Source: Elymus sibiricus (taxonomy: Eukaryota > Streptophyta > Magnoliopsida > Poales > Poaceae). From it: 64,000 nt of DNA. The first letter of the stretch is position 1; each line of letters opens with the position of its first letter. This document shows, piece by piece, positions 11,615 to 24,682 of this stretch. Where the stretch lies: the NCBI GenBank assembly GCA_039707655.1, contig CM077667.1, positions 63,393,628 to 63,457,627 of the forward strand, written 5' to 3'. The notes under the pieces are model-generated. The model was not told the DNA's origin, did not search any database, and worked only from the letters and a program-made list of their open reading frames with translations. The position numbers and the translations under genes are program-made.

Positions 11615-11765
11615 TACAAAATGCAGTTGAGCGCGTCCGCGTTAGTGGCCTTCCGCCCTTCGCCCAACTCAGCAGCAATGACCTTCATCGCATTGTGCAC
11701 ATCTTCGCCGTGTTCACTCCGCAGCTGTGTCAGTTTATAATCATAGTCGCCGTCCACCGCTCCCT
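11615..11765 (-). pseudogene. Possible XH-domain exon fragment, unit 1
   Basis: The minus-strand frame encodes about 49 residues, including DYDYKLTQLRSEHGEDVHNA and then a GEGRKAT motif before a TAG. In plant FDM/IDN2-type proteins (RNA-directed DNA methylation) the C-terminal XH domain has an LRxEYGxxVYNAV stretch followed by an EGRKAT stretch, and the order and spacing are similar here. A TAG/G just upstream on the minus strand could be a splice acceptor. It would be only the last exon, with no upstream exons visible. The family call is tentative. Confidence 0.35.
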
Positions 11766-11844
11766 ACGGTAGTCATCGTATATACAGTTATTGTTGGTTT
11801 TGAAATCCAGTCAAACAATCCTTCCCTTAAGAGAAAGGTGTGAT

Positions 11845-12155
11845 AGCTCCCGGGTGCCTAGGCACCCTCTATGAACAGTAAAATCAAAAAAATAGAAAAC
11901 AAAATCAAAAAAATCTGAAACTTTGCAGCATCAAAGATGAACAAAGTTTGTAGGTTCTTGCAAGTTTTCATGCCAAAATATCATGTAGAAAAAGGTGTAC
12001 AAACGAGTTTCAAATTTCAATGCTAAAAGTGCTCAAAACTTCAAGCACTGAAATCTTTTTCGTGTGTAGAGCTCCTCGAATAGTTTTTTGGCATGAAAAC
12101 TTGCAAACACCTACAAATTGTGATCATCTTTGATGCTGCAAAGTTTCAGATTTTT
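11845..12155. mobile_element. Fold-back MITE, truncated at the unit 1/2 junction
   Basis: It starts AGCTCCCGGGTGCCTAGGC and contains about 190-bp inverted arms around 11930-12150. The right terminal part is missing: at ATTTTT the sequence switches to the interior of the CACTA. The complete version is in unit 5. Confidence 0.75.
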
Positions 12156-13877
12156 CTCTAGTTTTTTTTGATATATTAAACTTTTTTTTTCGACGTCGTA
12201 TGCAAAAGTTATGGCCGTTTTACATTTTTTTTTGTTTTTTTGCAAAAAAGGTCAAAATTCATATTTCAAAATTTCTATACCAACTAGACACTAAAACCTA
12301 ACTACATCTCAAAGGATTTTATTTTTTTAAGATTTTATCATTTTTGTTTATTTTCTACAAAATTTAAAAAGGCGGTCCACGGGCGGGGGGGGGGGGGGGG
12401 GGGGGTAGAGTTTGAAAATTTCAGAACCCCTTTAGTCCGGGTTGGTGTCCATCCAATCATACCGTCGACTACACATCTGATAGCACCGTCCCAGCCAGAG
12501 TCACAACTAAGGTTAACCAAGCCAGAGTCACCCCTTTCTAACTTCATTTGCTATTTTTCATGCATTTAATGATTTTTTGAGCTAAATGACCCTGAAATGG
12601 AAAAGCACTACAAATGAACTCTGAAAAGGTTGAAACTTGGCATGGTATCATCATTTCACCCACATAGCTTGTGCTAAAAAGTTGAGAGGGTTACGGCAAA
12701 AACTGGATGCACTTCGTGTACAAACTGGACTATCTCCTTCGAAGTATCAAGGTTTCGGACGAAAACCCATTTGTTACAAAGGCATTTCATTTTTTTAACT
12801 TATTTCAACTCCACACTTTTTGTCCATTCAATATGCACCATTCAAAGCCACATCCTCAAATTTCAACCCTTTCTAACTTCATTTGCTATTTTTCATGCAT
12901 TTAATGATTTTTTTGAGCTAAATGACCCTGAAATTGAAAAACACTACAAATGAACTCTGAAAAGGTTGAAACTTGGCTTGGTATCATCATTTCACCCACA
13001 CAGCTTGTGCTAAAAAGTTGAGAGGGTTACGGCAAAAATAGGATGCACTTCGTGTACAAACTGGACCATCTCATTCGAAGTATCAAGGTTTCGGACGAAA
13101 ACTCGTCTGTTACAAATGCATTTCATTTTTTTTAACTTATTTTAACTCCACACTTTTTGTGCATTCAATATGCACCATACTACAACATGTTAAAATCTAC
13201 AGAAAGAACTAACTAAAAATAATAAAAAACAACAATTAAATGACTAAAACAACTATATAAGCAAAACATTATTGTTTTAATTAAAATCCTAATTTAAATT
13301 ATTCTAAAAATAACCAAATAAATCTTACTGTGACAACAATCTAACACGTGACTAGGAGCAAAAAGAATTAAATTAAAAACTTTTTGTAAACTCAAGTTAT
13401 TCACAATCTAGGGTTTGAAGCAAATTTGAACAAATTCAAATTTGAAAACTAATGGCAAAAACAGAAACTAGACAAAATTTTGAATCTAATGCAAAAAGAA
13501 TCACTCAAAAACATCAAATATCTTAAAAGATATAAGCAATTTAAAACAGAAACTAAAAACAGAAAACAAATGTAAAAACAGGAAAAAAAAACTTTCAGAA
13601 CCACTTTAGTCCCGGTTGGTGTCACCAACCGGGACTAAAGGTCCAACCCCTTAAGTCCCGGTTGGTAACACCAACCGGGACTAAAGGGGCTGGCACCGTT
13701 CGAAGCCCCTTTAGTCCCGGTTGGTCTCTCCAACCGGGACTAAAGGTCCCGTTCGAACCGGGACTGAGGCCTGCTCCGCTCGAACCGGGACTAATGCACC
13801 CATTAGTCCCGGTTCGTAACATAACCGGGACTAATGCTCTGATCTGGCCTGGACCAAAGCCCTGTTTTGTACTAGTG
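12150..13877. mobile_element. 5'-truncated CACTA, unit 2
   Basis: It lacks the left 738 bp of the element and keeps the right terminus GCCCTGTTTTGTACTAGTG, ending before GCG. Confidence 0.85.
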
Positions 13878-14031
13878 GCGGACGCACGGACCTCTGGGAG
13901 CGAGTGAGCCAGAGGGTCGTCGCCATCTCCAGGGCCACAACAGTGAGAACGCCGGCGAGGATGCCGTAGTAAGCGACCTTCTGGTCGCCTAGGACTGATC
14001 CCACGGCAGGGGTGTTGAAGTCCCGTGCCAA
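13878..14031 (-). pseudogene. Membrane-protein gene fragment, unit 2
   Basis: Same fragment as at 7618-7771 with minor residue changes. It is cut by the CACTA right end, and the C-terminal part is absent from this unit. Confidence 0.35.
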
Positions 14032-16518
14032 TGTCAGCGGCCAGGGTGATAGAGCTCACTGCCCGCAGTTTGCGCGCCTACGGCTCCGACGGCCAGACTT
14101 GGCCTACGCCGGCCTCCATGTTGGTCATGGTGGCGGCGTGCTCACCGTCGACTTGAAAGACACGAGAGAATACGGGCCGGACGTTTGTACCGAACGTTCA
14201 CTAGAGGACACAAGCGTATGAGACAACCCTCTCGTGGAAGCTGACTTGTGGGTCAAGTTCGCGATACTACCGACTATCCGATATGTCGGAGGCGCTCAAC
14301 CTTAACGCATGATCGATCTGCCGTCCAATCTGGGCGAAGAGATATCTGGGCAGAATGCCTTGCTATGACTGCGACCCCCGCCCAGTTTGGATTACTGCCA
14401 CGGTAATTATTTTATCATCATTTTATATGTGCGGAGTTTGGAACGGGGTGCGAAGGATTGAGGATGCTTCCTTTCATGGGTAGTAGCCTCGTAGGAGGTC
14501 GAGGCCCCTTCCACTTTTTTTAGAAGCTAGCGTAGGGTTTTTGCACTTGCAGTAGAAGGAAGTCATATGCGTCGCAACAGGTATGACTTCACCGCCTTCG
14601 GAGAAGTCTACCATGCAAATTTGTTAGTTGTATACCCTGTCACTCTCGGGCCTCGATCGATAAACGAAACAAAATTAGCGAACGCTACATTTCAGCGGGA
14701 CATAATGTGGGAGGAAGCCATCCAATCTAGTCATAAAGTATCTGGTTAGGATGAGAAAAAGTAGATGGTGATCATGCATGTAGTGAGGTATTTATGATTT
14801 AATGTCCGGTTGGAAGGAGGGATGGACCATGCATGTGTAGTGGGAAGGAGAGAGAGAAGAGATGGACCATGCATGTGATTGGTCAAGTACATGTCTGGAC
14901 TCCGGCAAAGCACCTCACATTTGTCTCTTGGATATCGAAATCCGTACATTCAAACTGCTAAGTGGACATATACAGGTACCCGTTGGATGATAAAAATGGT
15001 CCGGACAATGTGGTTCGGACATATAGTTGAGGTTTGAGAGTCCGTCTTGGAAATGCCCTAAGAACAACTCTACTAGATCTGCTATATCCTCACCGGCCCG
15101 TATAATTCGAGCGGTTTACAGTTTTTTACCTTTCTCGAACCCAAACAGGTCCAGTAAAAGTTGGCATGCCTATTTTGAGATGAAAATATGTACTTTGAAT
15201 CATGTTCAAAAAACTAAAAAAACATTCCATATTATTTTGTAGAATGTTCCTGTATTTAGGAAAAACTACTCATGGAATTAGAAAATTCTCATGACTTAAA
15301 AAATATTTGTGTAATTTTATAAAAATCTTTGCGCAGTTAAGAAAATTATTTTGTATTAACAAAATATTTATGTGTATTTAATAACAAGAAACAAAAATAA
15401 AAGCAAACAAATAAAATAATATTTAAAAAAGAAAAGGGAAATAACAAGAGATAAAAAAATAGAAAAGTCAGAAATAGAAAATTAAAAATAATAAAAAATA
15501 GCATGGAATATAAAATTGCAAAAAAAGCTCGAAGAAAATAATAAAATGAAAAAACATGCCGAAGACACTGCAGGAAATCACATTTGCCTTCCTTGGTTAA
15601 GTCAACAAAACCAATAAAACTGGGATTCAAAATAATCACATGAAACTTGTAAGGCGACTATATCTCGCTTTAACCGAGTCGCTAGAAGTTCTCGCTAAAG
15701 ATTTTAAATTAATTGGGCTGGCGCATTCACGCACGCATTATACATCCCTCGTCTCCAGGGAGTCCACACCCACAGCTAGCCACACCGTCCAAGTCTGATT
15801 CTTGCTATGTTGGAAGGGCGTGCCCAACTTAAGGCCATTTGAGCCGGGATTATTTTTTTCCGTTTTCCTTTATATATTTTCTCTTTTCTTCCCCGTTTTC
15901 ATTCTTTCTTGCATTTTGTTTTTTCGTTTTATTTTTCATTTTCTTTTTTCTTAGTTTTATTTTGTGTCTATTTTGGTTTTCTTTGTTTTTCGGGTTTTAT
16001 TCTATATTGTTTTTTGTATATGTCAATTATTTTTTCAAATACACGTCTAACATGTTTTCAATAAAAATTTAACCCTTTGTAGTACATGGTAAATATTTTT
16101 TATATACACATTTTAAATCTCTCAAATGCTTGATTAACATTTTTTGAATACAAAATTAACATTTTTTGAATATATAATCAACATTATATCTATAAACACT
16201 TTTAAATGTTCCAATGGTTGATTGAAATTTTTCCAAAATTAGATTAACATTTTCCAATACGTGCTGTGTACGCACAACTGGGTCGGCCCATCGCGTCCCT
16301 GCTCGGTCGCTCACCTGTGCAAAGCGCCGGCAGTTTGACACAAAGCGCGTCAAATAGGGTATTCCAATAGGTTCTTCTATTAACTCGCCCCCCAAAACGA
16401 CGTTCACGGCGGATAACCATCAGCGAGACATGTTACAGGCCCCGTCAAAGAAAAAAGAAAGACATGTTACAGATACAGTTGAAAAACCAAGCGAGGACGG
16501 TTAACTTTGAGAAATGAA

Positions 16519-17355
16519 TCAAGCAGGCACAGGTTGGGGCTATCAAGACAAGCCAGTACGGGGACAAAATCACTGTTGTGACCCTTTTGATAATCTTTGT
16601 CACAAAATGAACTCGACATGAAAGTATTTTACGATCTGACCCTTTTGATAACGCCAGAAACCGTGGCGTTTCTGCTCCACACGGAAACGCCGAGATAGCT
16701 TGCGTTTCTTCTCCACATAGAAACGCCGAGGTAACTCGCGTTTCAGCCCATGTGGAAACGCCAGTGTATTTGGCGTTGCTGCCCGGGCTAGAAACGCCAC
16801 GAGTGTTGGCGTTGCTGCCCTTATCGTAGATAGTCCACGGCACCGTGTGTGTCTATGTTGCAGGGGCACTTAATCGGCACGGGCTACGAGAAAACGGCCA
16901 TGGCACTATGGTAACGACACAAGCGGATCCTACGCTGCTCCATGCGTCTTGGCGCGCGTACTGTGCCCGACGACCGGACGTACGTGCGTGCCCTCCCAGG
17001 GGGCGTACTAGTACTACATGCAGCAACACCAACACTCATGGCCTTGAGACTACCCACAACTTAGTACTATGCACGATAAGGGCAGCAACGCCAACACCCA
17101 TGGCGTTTCTAGCGTGGGCAGCAACGCCAAATACACTGGCGTTTCCACATGGGCGGAAACACGAGCTACCTCGGCGTTTCCATGTGGAGCAGAAACGCAA
17201 GCTATCTCGGCGTTTCCATGTGGAGCAGAAACACCACGGTCTCTGGCGTTGCCAAAATGGTCAGATCGTGAAATACTTTCATGTCGAGTTCATTTTGTGA
17301 CAAACATTATCAAAAGGGTCAGAACAGTGATTTTGATCGGGGCTATCAAGGCCAG
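16519..17355. repeat. Long inverted repeat (hairpin locus), unit 2
   Basis: Equivalent to 10259-11095, with the same arm and loop arrangement. Confidence 0.8.
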
Positions 17356-17879
17356 GCTGTGGAACGGCTTAATACGAGCGGACGCTTCTCCCTTGCTAAC
17401 ACCCGCATTGCATATCTTTGCTGAGCAGGTGCAGACAGCCACTTTCCATATTGCCTTTGTCGCTCTGTTTCTTCCCCCCCCCCCCCCCCCAGAATTCAAA
17501 TGCACCTTCAGAATTTCAAAAGCGTGCTTTCAGATGGAATGTCTGAACCCCCGATTGAATTGCGCAGTCTCTCAGCTAGGGAGTTTGACAAAAAAAACTT
17601 CAAAACAGTGCAAATCGATGCTTACTACTAATAAGTGAGGCAAACACGTTTCACACCTCAATCATGCATCGCATTGCGCTAATCAAGTTCAGAAAACATA
17701 CTACTCTACTGAAGAGCATTGCGTTCCGCTATTAAATTAATACTCCCGTATTAATTGCTATATATGGCAAAGACGGTGTAGTAGCAGCTTCTGCGATCTC
17801 CTCGATCTTCTTTCAGCTCCGTTGCAGCAGGGAACAGAGACTGCCCTTCATACTTTCACACTTCACCCACAGATAGCTG

Positions 17880-18030
17880 CTACAAAATGCAGTTGAGCGC
17901 GTCCGCGTTAGTGGCCTTCCGCCCTTCGCCCAACTCAGCAGCAACGACCTTCATCGCATTGTGCACATCTTCGCCGTGTTCACTCCGCAGCTGTGTCAGT
18001 TTATAATCATAGTCGCCGTCCACCGCTCCC
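17880..18030 (-). pseudogene. Possible XH-domain exon fragment, unit 2
   Basis: Equivalent to 11615-11765, with one residue change in the ...VIAAELG... stretch region from an A/G difference. Confidence 0.35.
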
Positions 18031-18110
18031 TACGGTAGTCATCGTATATACAGTTATTGTTGGTTTTGAAATCCAGTCAAACAATCCTTCCCTTAAGAGA
18101 AAGGTGTGAT

Positions 18111-18421
18111 AGCTCCCGGGTGCCTAGGCACCCTCTATGAACAGTAAAATCAAAAAAATAGAAAACAAAATCAAAAAAATCTGAAACTTTGCAGCATCAA
18201 AGATGAACAAAGTTTGTAGGTTCTTGCAAGTTTTCATGCCAAAATATCATGTAGAAAAAGGTGTACAAACGAGTTTCAAATTTCAATGCTAAAAGTGCTC
18301 AAAACTTCAAGCACTGAAATCTTTTTCGTGTGTAGAGCTCCTCGAATAGTTTTTTGGCATGAAAACTTGCAAACACCTACAAATTGTGATCATCTTTGAT
18401 GCTGCAAAGTTTCAGATTTTT
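18111..18421. mobile_element. Fold-back MITE, truncated at the unit 2/3 junction
   Basis: Same left end and same ATTTTT junction as at 11845-12155. Confidence 0.75.
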
Positions 18422-20138
18422 CTCTAGTTTTTTTTGATATATTAAACTTTTTTTTTCGACGTCGTATGCAAAAGTTATGGCCGTTTTACATTTTTTTTGT
18501 TTTTTTGCAAAAAAGGTCAAAATTCATATTTCAAAATTTCTATACCAACTAGACACTAAAACCTAACTACATCTCAAAGGATTTTATTTTTTGAAGATTT
18601 TATCATTTTTGTTTATTTTCTACAAAATTTAAAAAGGCGGTCCACGGGCGGGGGGGGGGGGGGGGGTAGAGTTTGAAAATTTCAGAACCCCTTTAGTCCG
18701 GGTTGGTGTCCATCCAATCATACCGTCGACTACACATCTGATAGCACCGTCCCAGCCAGAGTCACAACTAAGGTTAACCAAGCCAGAGTCACCCCTTTCT
18801 AACTTCATTTGCTATTTTTCATGCATTTAATGATTTTTTGAGCTAAATGACCCTGAAATGGAAAAGCACTACAAATGAACTCTGAAAAGGTTGAAACTTG
18901 GCATGGTATCATCATTTCACCCACATAGCTTGTGCTAAAAAGTTGAGAGGGTTACGGCAAAAACTGGATGCACTTCGTGTACAAACTGGACTATCTCCTT
19001 CGAAGTATCAAGGTTTCGGACGAAAACCCATTTGTTACAAAGGCATTTCATTTTTTTAACTTATTTCAACTCCACACTTTTTGTCCATTCAATATGCACC
19101 ATTCAAAGCCACATCCTCAAATTTCAACCCTTTCTAACTTCATTTGCTATTTTTCATGCATTTAATGATTTTTTTGAGCTAAATGACCCTGAAATTGAAA
19201 AACACTACAAATGAACTCTGAAAAGGTTGAAACTTGGCTTGGTATCATCATTTCACCCACACAGCTTGTGCTAAAAAGTTGAGAGGGTTACGGCAAAAAT
19301 AGGATGCACTTCGTGTACAAACTGGACCATCTCATTCGAAGTATCAAGGTTTCGGACGAAAACTCGTCTGTTACAAATGCATTTCATTTTTTTTAACTTA
19401 TTTTAACTCCACACTTTTTGTGCATTCAATATGCACCATACTACAACATGTTAAAATCTACAGAAAGAACTAACTAAAAATAATAAAAAACAACAATTAA
19501 ATGACTAAAACAACTATATAAGCAAAACATTATTGTTTTAATTAAAATCCTAATTTAAATTATTCTAAAAATAACCAAATAAATCTTACTGTGACAACAA
19601 TCTAACACGTGACTAGGAGCAAAAAGAATTAAATTAAAAACTTTTTGTAAACTCAAGTTATTCACAATCTAGGGTTTGAAGCAAATTTGAACAAATTCAA
19701 ATTTGAAAACTAATGGCAAAAACAGAAACTAGACAAAATTTTGAATCTAATGCAAAAAGAATCACTCAAAAACATCAAATATCTTAAAAGATATAAGCAA
19801 TTTAAAACAGAAACTAAAAACAGAAAACAAATGTAAAAACAGGAAAAAAAAACTTTCAGAACCACTTTAGTCCCGGTTGGTGTCACCAACCGGGACTAAA
19901 GGTCCAACCCCTTAAGTCCCGGTTGGTAACACCAACCGGGACTAAAGGGGCTGGCACCGTTCGAAGCCCCTTTAGTCCCGGTTGGTCTCTCCAACCGGGA
20001 CTAAAGGTCCCGTTCGAACCGGGACTGAGGCCTGCTCCGCTCGAACCGGGACTAATGCACCCATTAGTCCCGGTTCGTAACATAACCGGGACTAATGCTC
20101 TGATCTGGCCTGGACCAAAGCCCTGTTTTGTACTAGTG
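18416..20138. mobile_element. 5'-truncated CACTA, unit 3
   Basis: Left part missing, right terminus intact and followed by GCG. Confidence 0.85.
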
Positions 20139-20292
20139 GCGGACGCACGGACCTCTGGGAGCGAGTGAGCCAGAGGGTCGTCGCCATCTCCAGGGCCACA
20201 ACAGTGAGAACGCCGGCGAGGATGCCGTAGTAAGCGACCTTCTGGTCGCCTAGGACTGATCCCACGGCAGGGGTGTTGAAGTCCCGTGCCAA
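20139..20292 (-). pseudogene. Membrane-protein gene fragment, unit 3
   Basis: Identical in protein to the unit 2 fragment. Confidence 0.35.
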
Positions 20293-22779
20293 TGTCAGCG
20301 GCCAGGGTGATAGAGCTCACTGCCCGCAGTTTGCGCGCCTACGGCTCCGACGGCCAGACTTGGCCTACGCCGGCCTCCATGTTGGTCATGGTGGCGGCGT
20401 GCTCACCGTCGACTTGAAAGACACGAGAGAATACGGGCCGGACGTTTGTACCGAACGTTCACTAGAGGACACAAGCGTATGAGACAACCCTCTCGTGGAA
20501 GCTGACTTGTGGGTCAAGTTCGCGATACTACCGACTATCCGATATGTCGGAGGCGCTCAACCTTAACGCATGATCGATCTGCCGTCCAATCTGGGCGAAG
20601 AGATATCTGGGCAGAATGCCTTGCTATGACTGCAACCCCCGCCCAGTTTGGATTACTGCCACGGTAATTATTTTATCATCATTTTATATGTGCGGAGTTT
20701 GGAACGGGGTGCGAAGGATTGAGGATGCTTCCTTTCATGGGTAGTAGCCTCGTAGGAGGTCGAGGCCCCTTCCACTTTTTTTAGAAGCTAGCGTAGGGTT
20801 TTTGCACTTGCAGTAGAAGGAAGTCATATGCGTCGCAACAGGTATGACTTCACCGCCTTCGGAGAAGTCTACCATGCAAATTTGTTAGTTGTATACCCTG
20901 TCACTCTCGGGCCTCGATCGATAAACGAAACAAAATTAGCGAACGCTACATTTCAGCGGGACATAATGTGGGAGGAAGCCATCCAATCTAGTCATAAAGT
21001 ATCTGGTTAGGATGAGAAAAAGTAGATGGTGATCATGCATGTAGTGAGGTATTTATGATTTAATGTCCGGTTGGAAGGAGGGATGGACCATGCATGTGTA
21101 GTGGGAAGGAGAGAGAGAAGAGATGGACCATGCATGTGATTGGTCAAGTACATGTCTGGACTCCGGCAAAGCACCTCACATTTGTCTCTTGGATATCGAA
21201 ATCCGTACATTCAAACTGCTAAGTGGACATATACAGGTACCCGTTGGATGATAAAAATGGTCCGGACAATGTGGTTCGGACATATAGTTGAGGTTTGAGA
21301 GTCCGTCTTGGAAATGCCCTAAGAACAACTCTACTAGATCTGCTATATCCTCACCGGCCCGTATAATTCGAGCGGTTTACAGTTTTTTACCTTTCTCGAA
21401 CCCAAACAGGTCCAGTAAAAGTTGGCATGCCTATTTTGAGATGAAAATATGTACTTTGAATCATGTTCAAAAAACTAAAAAAACATTCCATATTATTTTG
21501 TAGAATGTTCCTGTATTTAGGAAAAACTACTCATGGAATTAGAAAATTCTCATGACTTAAAAAATATTTGTGTAATTTTATAAAAATCTTTGCGCAGTTA
21601 AGAAAATTATTTTGTATTAACAAAATATTTATGTGTATTTAATAACAAGAAACAAAAATAAAAGCAAACAAATAAAATAATATTTAAAAAAGAAAAGGGA
21701 AATAACAAGAGATAAAAAAATAGAAAAGTCAGAAATAGAAAATTAAAAATAATAAAAAATAGCATGGAATATAAAATTGCAAAAAAAGCTCGAAGAAAAT
21801 AATAAAATGAAAAAACATGCCGAAGACACTGCAGGAAATCACATTTGCCTTCCTTGGTTAAGTCAACAAAACCAATAAAACTGGGATTCAAAATAATCAC
21901 ATGAAACTTGTAAGGCGACTATATCTCGCTTTAACCGAGTCGCTAGAAGTTCTCGCTAAATATTTTAAATTAATTGGGCTGGCGCATTCACGCACGCATT
22001 ATACATCCCTCGTCTCCAGGGAGTCCACACCCACAGCTAGCCACACCGTCCAAGTCTGATTCTTGCTATGTTGGAAGGGCGTGCCCAACTTAAGGCCATT
22101 TGAGCCGGGATTATTTTTTTCCGTTTTCCTTTATATATTTTCTCTTTTCTTCCCCGTTTTCATTCTTTCTTGCATTTTGTTTTTTCGTTTTATTTTTCAT
22201 TTTCTTTTTTCTTAGTTTTATTTTGTGTCTATTTTGGTTTTCTTTGTTTTTCGGGTTTTATTCTATATTGTTTTTTGTATATGTCAATTATTTTTTCAAA
22301 TACACGTCTAACATGTTTTCAATAAAAATTTAACCCTTTGTAGTACATGGTAAATATTTTTTATATACACATTTTAAATCTCTCAAATGCTTGATTAACA
22401 TTTTTTGAATACAAAATTAACATTTTTTGAATATATAATCAACATTATATCTATAAACACTTTTAAATGTTCCAATGGTTGATTGAAATTTTTCCAAAAT
22501 TAGATTAACATTTTCCAATACGTGCTGTGTACGCACAACTGGGTCGGCCCATCGCGTCCCTGCTCGGTCGCTCACCTGTGCAAAGCGCCGGCAGTTTGAC
22601 ACAAAGCGCGTCAAATAGGGTATTCCAATAGGTTCTTCTATTAACTCGCCCCCCAAAACGACGTTCACGGCGGATAACCATCAGCGAGACATGTTACAGG
22701 CCCCGTCAAAGAAAAAAGAAAGACATGTTACAGATACAGTTGAAAAACCAAGCGAGGACGGTTAACTTTGAGAAATGAA

Positions 22780-23616
22780 TCAAGCAGGCACAGGTTGGGG
22801 CTATCAAGACAAGCCAGTACGGGGACAAAATCACTGTTGTGACCCTTTTGATAATCTTTGTCACAAAATGAACTCGACATGAAAGTATTTTACGATCTGA
22901 CCCTTTTGACAACGCCAGAGACCGTGGCGTTTCTGCTCCACACGGAAACGCCGAGATAGCTTGCGTTTCTTCTCCACATAGAAACGCCGAGGTAACTCGC
23001 GTTTCAGCCCATGTGGAAACGCCAGTGTATTTGGCGTTGCTGCCCGGGCTAGAAACGCCACGAGTGTTGGCGTTGCTGCCCTTATCGTAGATAGTCCACG
23101 GCACCGTGTGTGTCTATGTTGCAGGGGCACTTAATCGGCACGGGCTACGAGAAAACGGCCATGGCACTATGGTAACGACACAAGCGGATCCTACGCTGCT
23201 CCATGCGTCTTGGCGCGCGTACTGTGCCCGACGACCGGACGTACGTGCGTGCCCTCCCAGGGGGCGTACTAGTACTACATGCAGCAACACCAACACTCAT
23301 GGCCTTGAGACTACCCACAACTTAGTACTATGCACGATAAGGGCAGCAACGCCAACACCCATGGCGTTTCTAGCGTGGGCAGCAACGCCAAATACACTGG
23401 CGTTTCCACATGGGCGGAAACACGAGCTACCTCGGCGTTTCCATGTGGAGCAGAAACGCAAGCTATCTCGGCGTTTCCATGTGGAGCAGAAACACCACGG
23501 TCTCTGGCGTTGCCAAAATGGTCAGATCGTGAAATACTTTCATGTCGAGTTCATTTTGTGACAAACATTATCAAAAGGGTCAGAACAGTGATTTTGATCG
23601 GGGCTATCAAGGCCAG
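22780..23616. repeat. Long inverted repeat (hairpin locus), unit 3
   Basis: Equivalent to 10259-11095. A G for A change near 22919 improves pairing between the arms. Confidence 0.8.
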
Positions 23617-24140
23617 GCTGTGGAACGGCTTAATACGAGCGGACGCTTCTCCCTTGCTAACACCCGCATTGCATATCTTTGCTGAGCAGGTGCAGACAGC
23701 CACTTTCCATATTGCCTTTGTCGCTCTGTTTCTTCCCCCCCCCCCCCCCCCAGAATTCAAATGCACCTTCAGAATTTCAAAAGCGTGCTTTCAGATGGAA
23801 TGTCTGAACCCCCGATTGAATTGCGCAGTCTCTCAGCTAGGGAGTTTGACAAAAAAAACTTCAAAACAGTGCAAATCGATGCTTACTACTAATAAGTGAG
23901 GCAAACACGTTTCACACCTCAATCATGCATCGCATTGCGCTAATCAAGTTCAGAAAACATACTACTCTACTGAAGAGCATTGCGTTCCGCTATTAAATTA
24001 ATACTCCGGTATTAATTGCTATATATGGCAAAGACGGTGTAGTAGCAGCTTCTGCGATCTCCTCGATCTTCTTTCAGCTCCGTTGCAGCAGGGAACAGAG
24101 ACTGCCCTTCATACTTTCACACTTCACCCACAGATAGCTG

Positions 24141-24291
24141 CTACAAAATGCAGTTGAGCGCGTCCGCGTTAGTGGCCTTCCGCCCTTCGCCCAACTCAGC
24201 AGCAACGACCTTCATCGCATTGTGCACATCTTCGCCGTGTTCACTCCGCAGCTGTGTCAGTTTATAATCATAGTCGCCGTCCACCGCTCCC
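24141..24291 (-). pseudogene. Possible XH-domain exon fragment, unit 3
   Basis: Equivalent to the unit 2 fragment. Confidence 0.35.
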
Positions 24292-24371
24292 TACGGTAGT
24301 CATCGTATATACAGTTATTGTTGGTTTTGAAATCCAGTCAAACAATCCTTCCCTTAAGAGAAAGGTGTGAT

Positions 24372-24682
24372 AGCTCCCGGGTGCCTAGGCACCCTCTATG
24401 AACAGTAAAATCAAAAAAATAGAAAACAAAATCAAAAAAATCTGAAACTTTGCAGCATCAAAGATGAACAAAGTTTGTAGGTTCTTGCAAGTTTTCATGC
24501 CAAAATATCATGTAGAAAAAGGTGTACAAACGAGTTTCAAATTTCAATGCTAAAAGTGCTCAAAACTTCAAGCACTGAAATCTTTTTCGTGTGTAGAGCT
24601 CCTCGAATAGTTTTTTGGCATGAAAACTTGCAAACACCTACAAATTGTGATCATCTTTGATGCTGCAAAGTTTCAGATTTTT
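24372..24682. mobile_element. Fold-back MITE, truncated at the unit 3/4 junction
   Basis: Same left end and same ATTTTT junction as the other truncated copies. Confidence 0.75.

Larger units (their letters stand above)
5898..12149. repeat. Array unit 1
   Basis: This is the most divergent unit. It differs in the CACTA right end (7370-7560) and has an extra ACCATTCAAATTTGA-type segment near 7180. It shares several bases only with unit 5, for example around 8948 and 9510. Its CACTA portion belongs to the complete element that starts upstream at 5160. Confidence 0.9.
12150..18415. repeat. Array unit 2
   Basis: 6,266 bp. It shares with units 3 and 4 a set of variants absent from units 1 and 5 (for example near 14521, 15208 and 15750). 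It has a G-run of about 21 near 12386 and a C-run of about 17 near 17474. Confidence 0.9.
18416..24676. repeat. Array unit 3
   Basis: 6,261 bp. It resembles unit 2 over most of its length. It shares with unit 4 the variants near 21960 and 22918, and with units 4 and 5 the variant CTCCGGTATT near 24005. Confidence 0.9.

Noticed and set aside
13622..14059. 145-residue ORF with PGW/SPGS repeats, in units 2-4
   Set aside because: It reads through the CACTA sub-terminal palindromes and crosses the transposon end into the gene fragment in a different frame.
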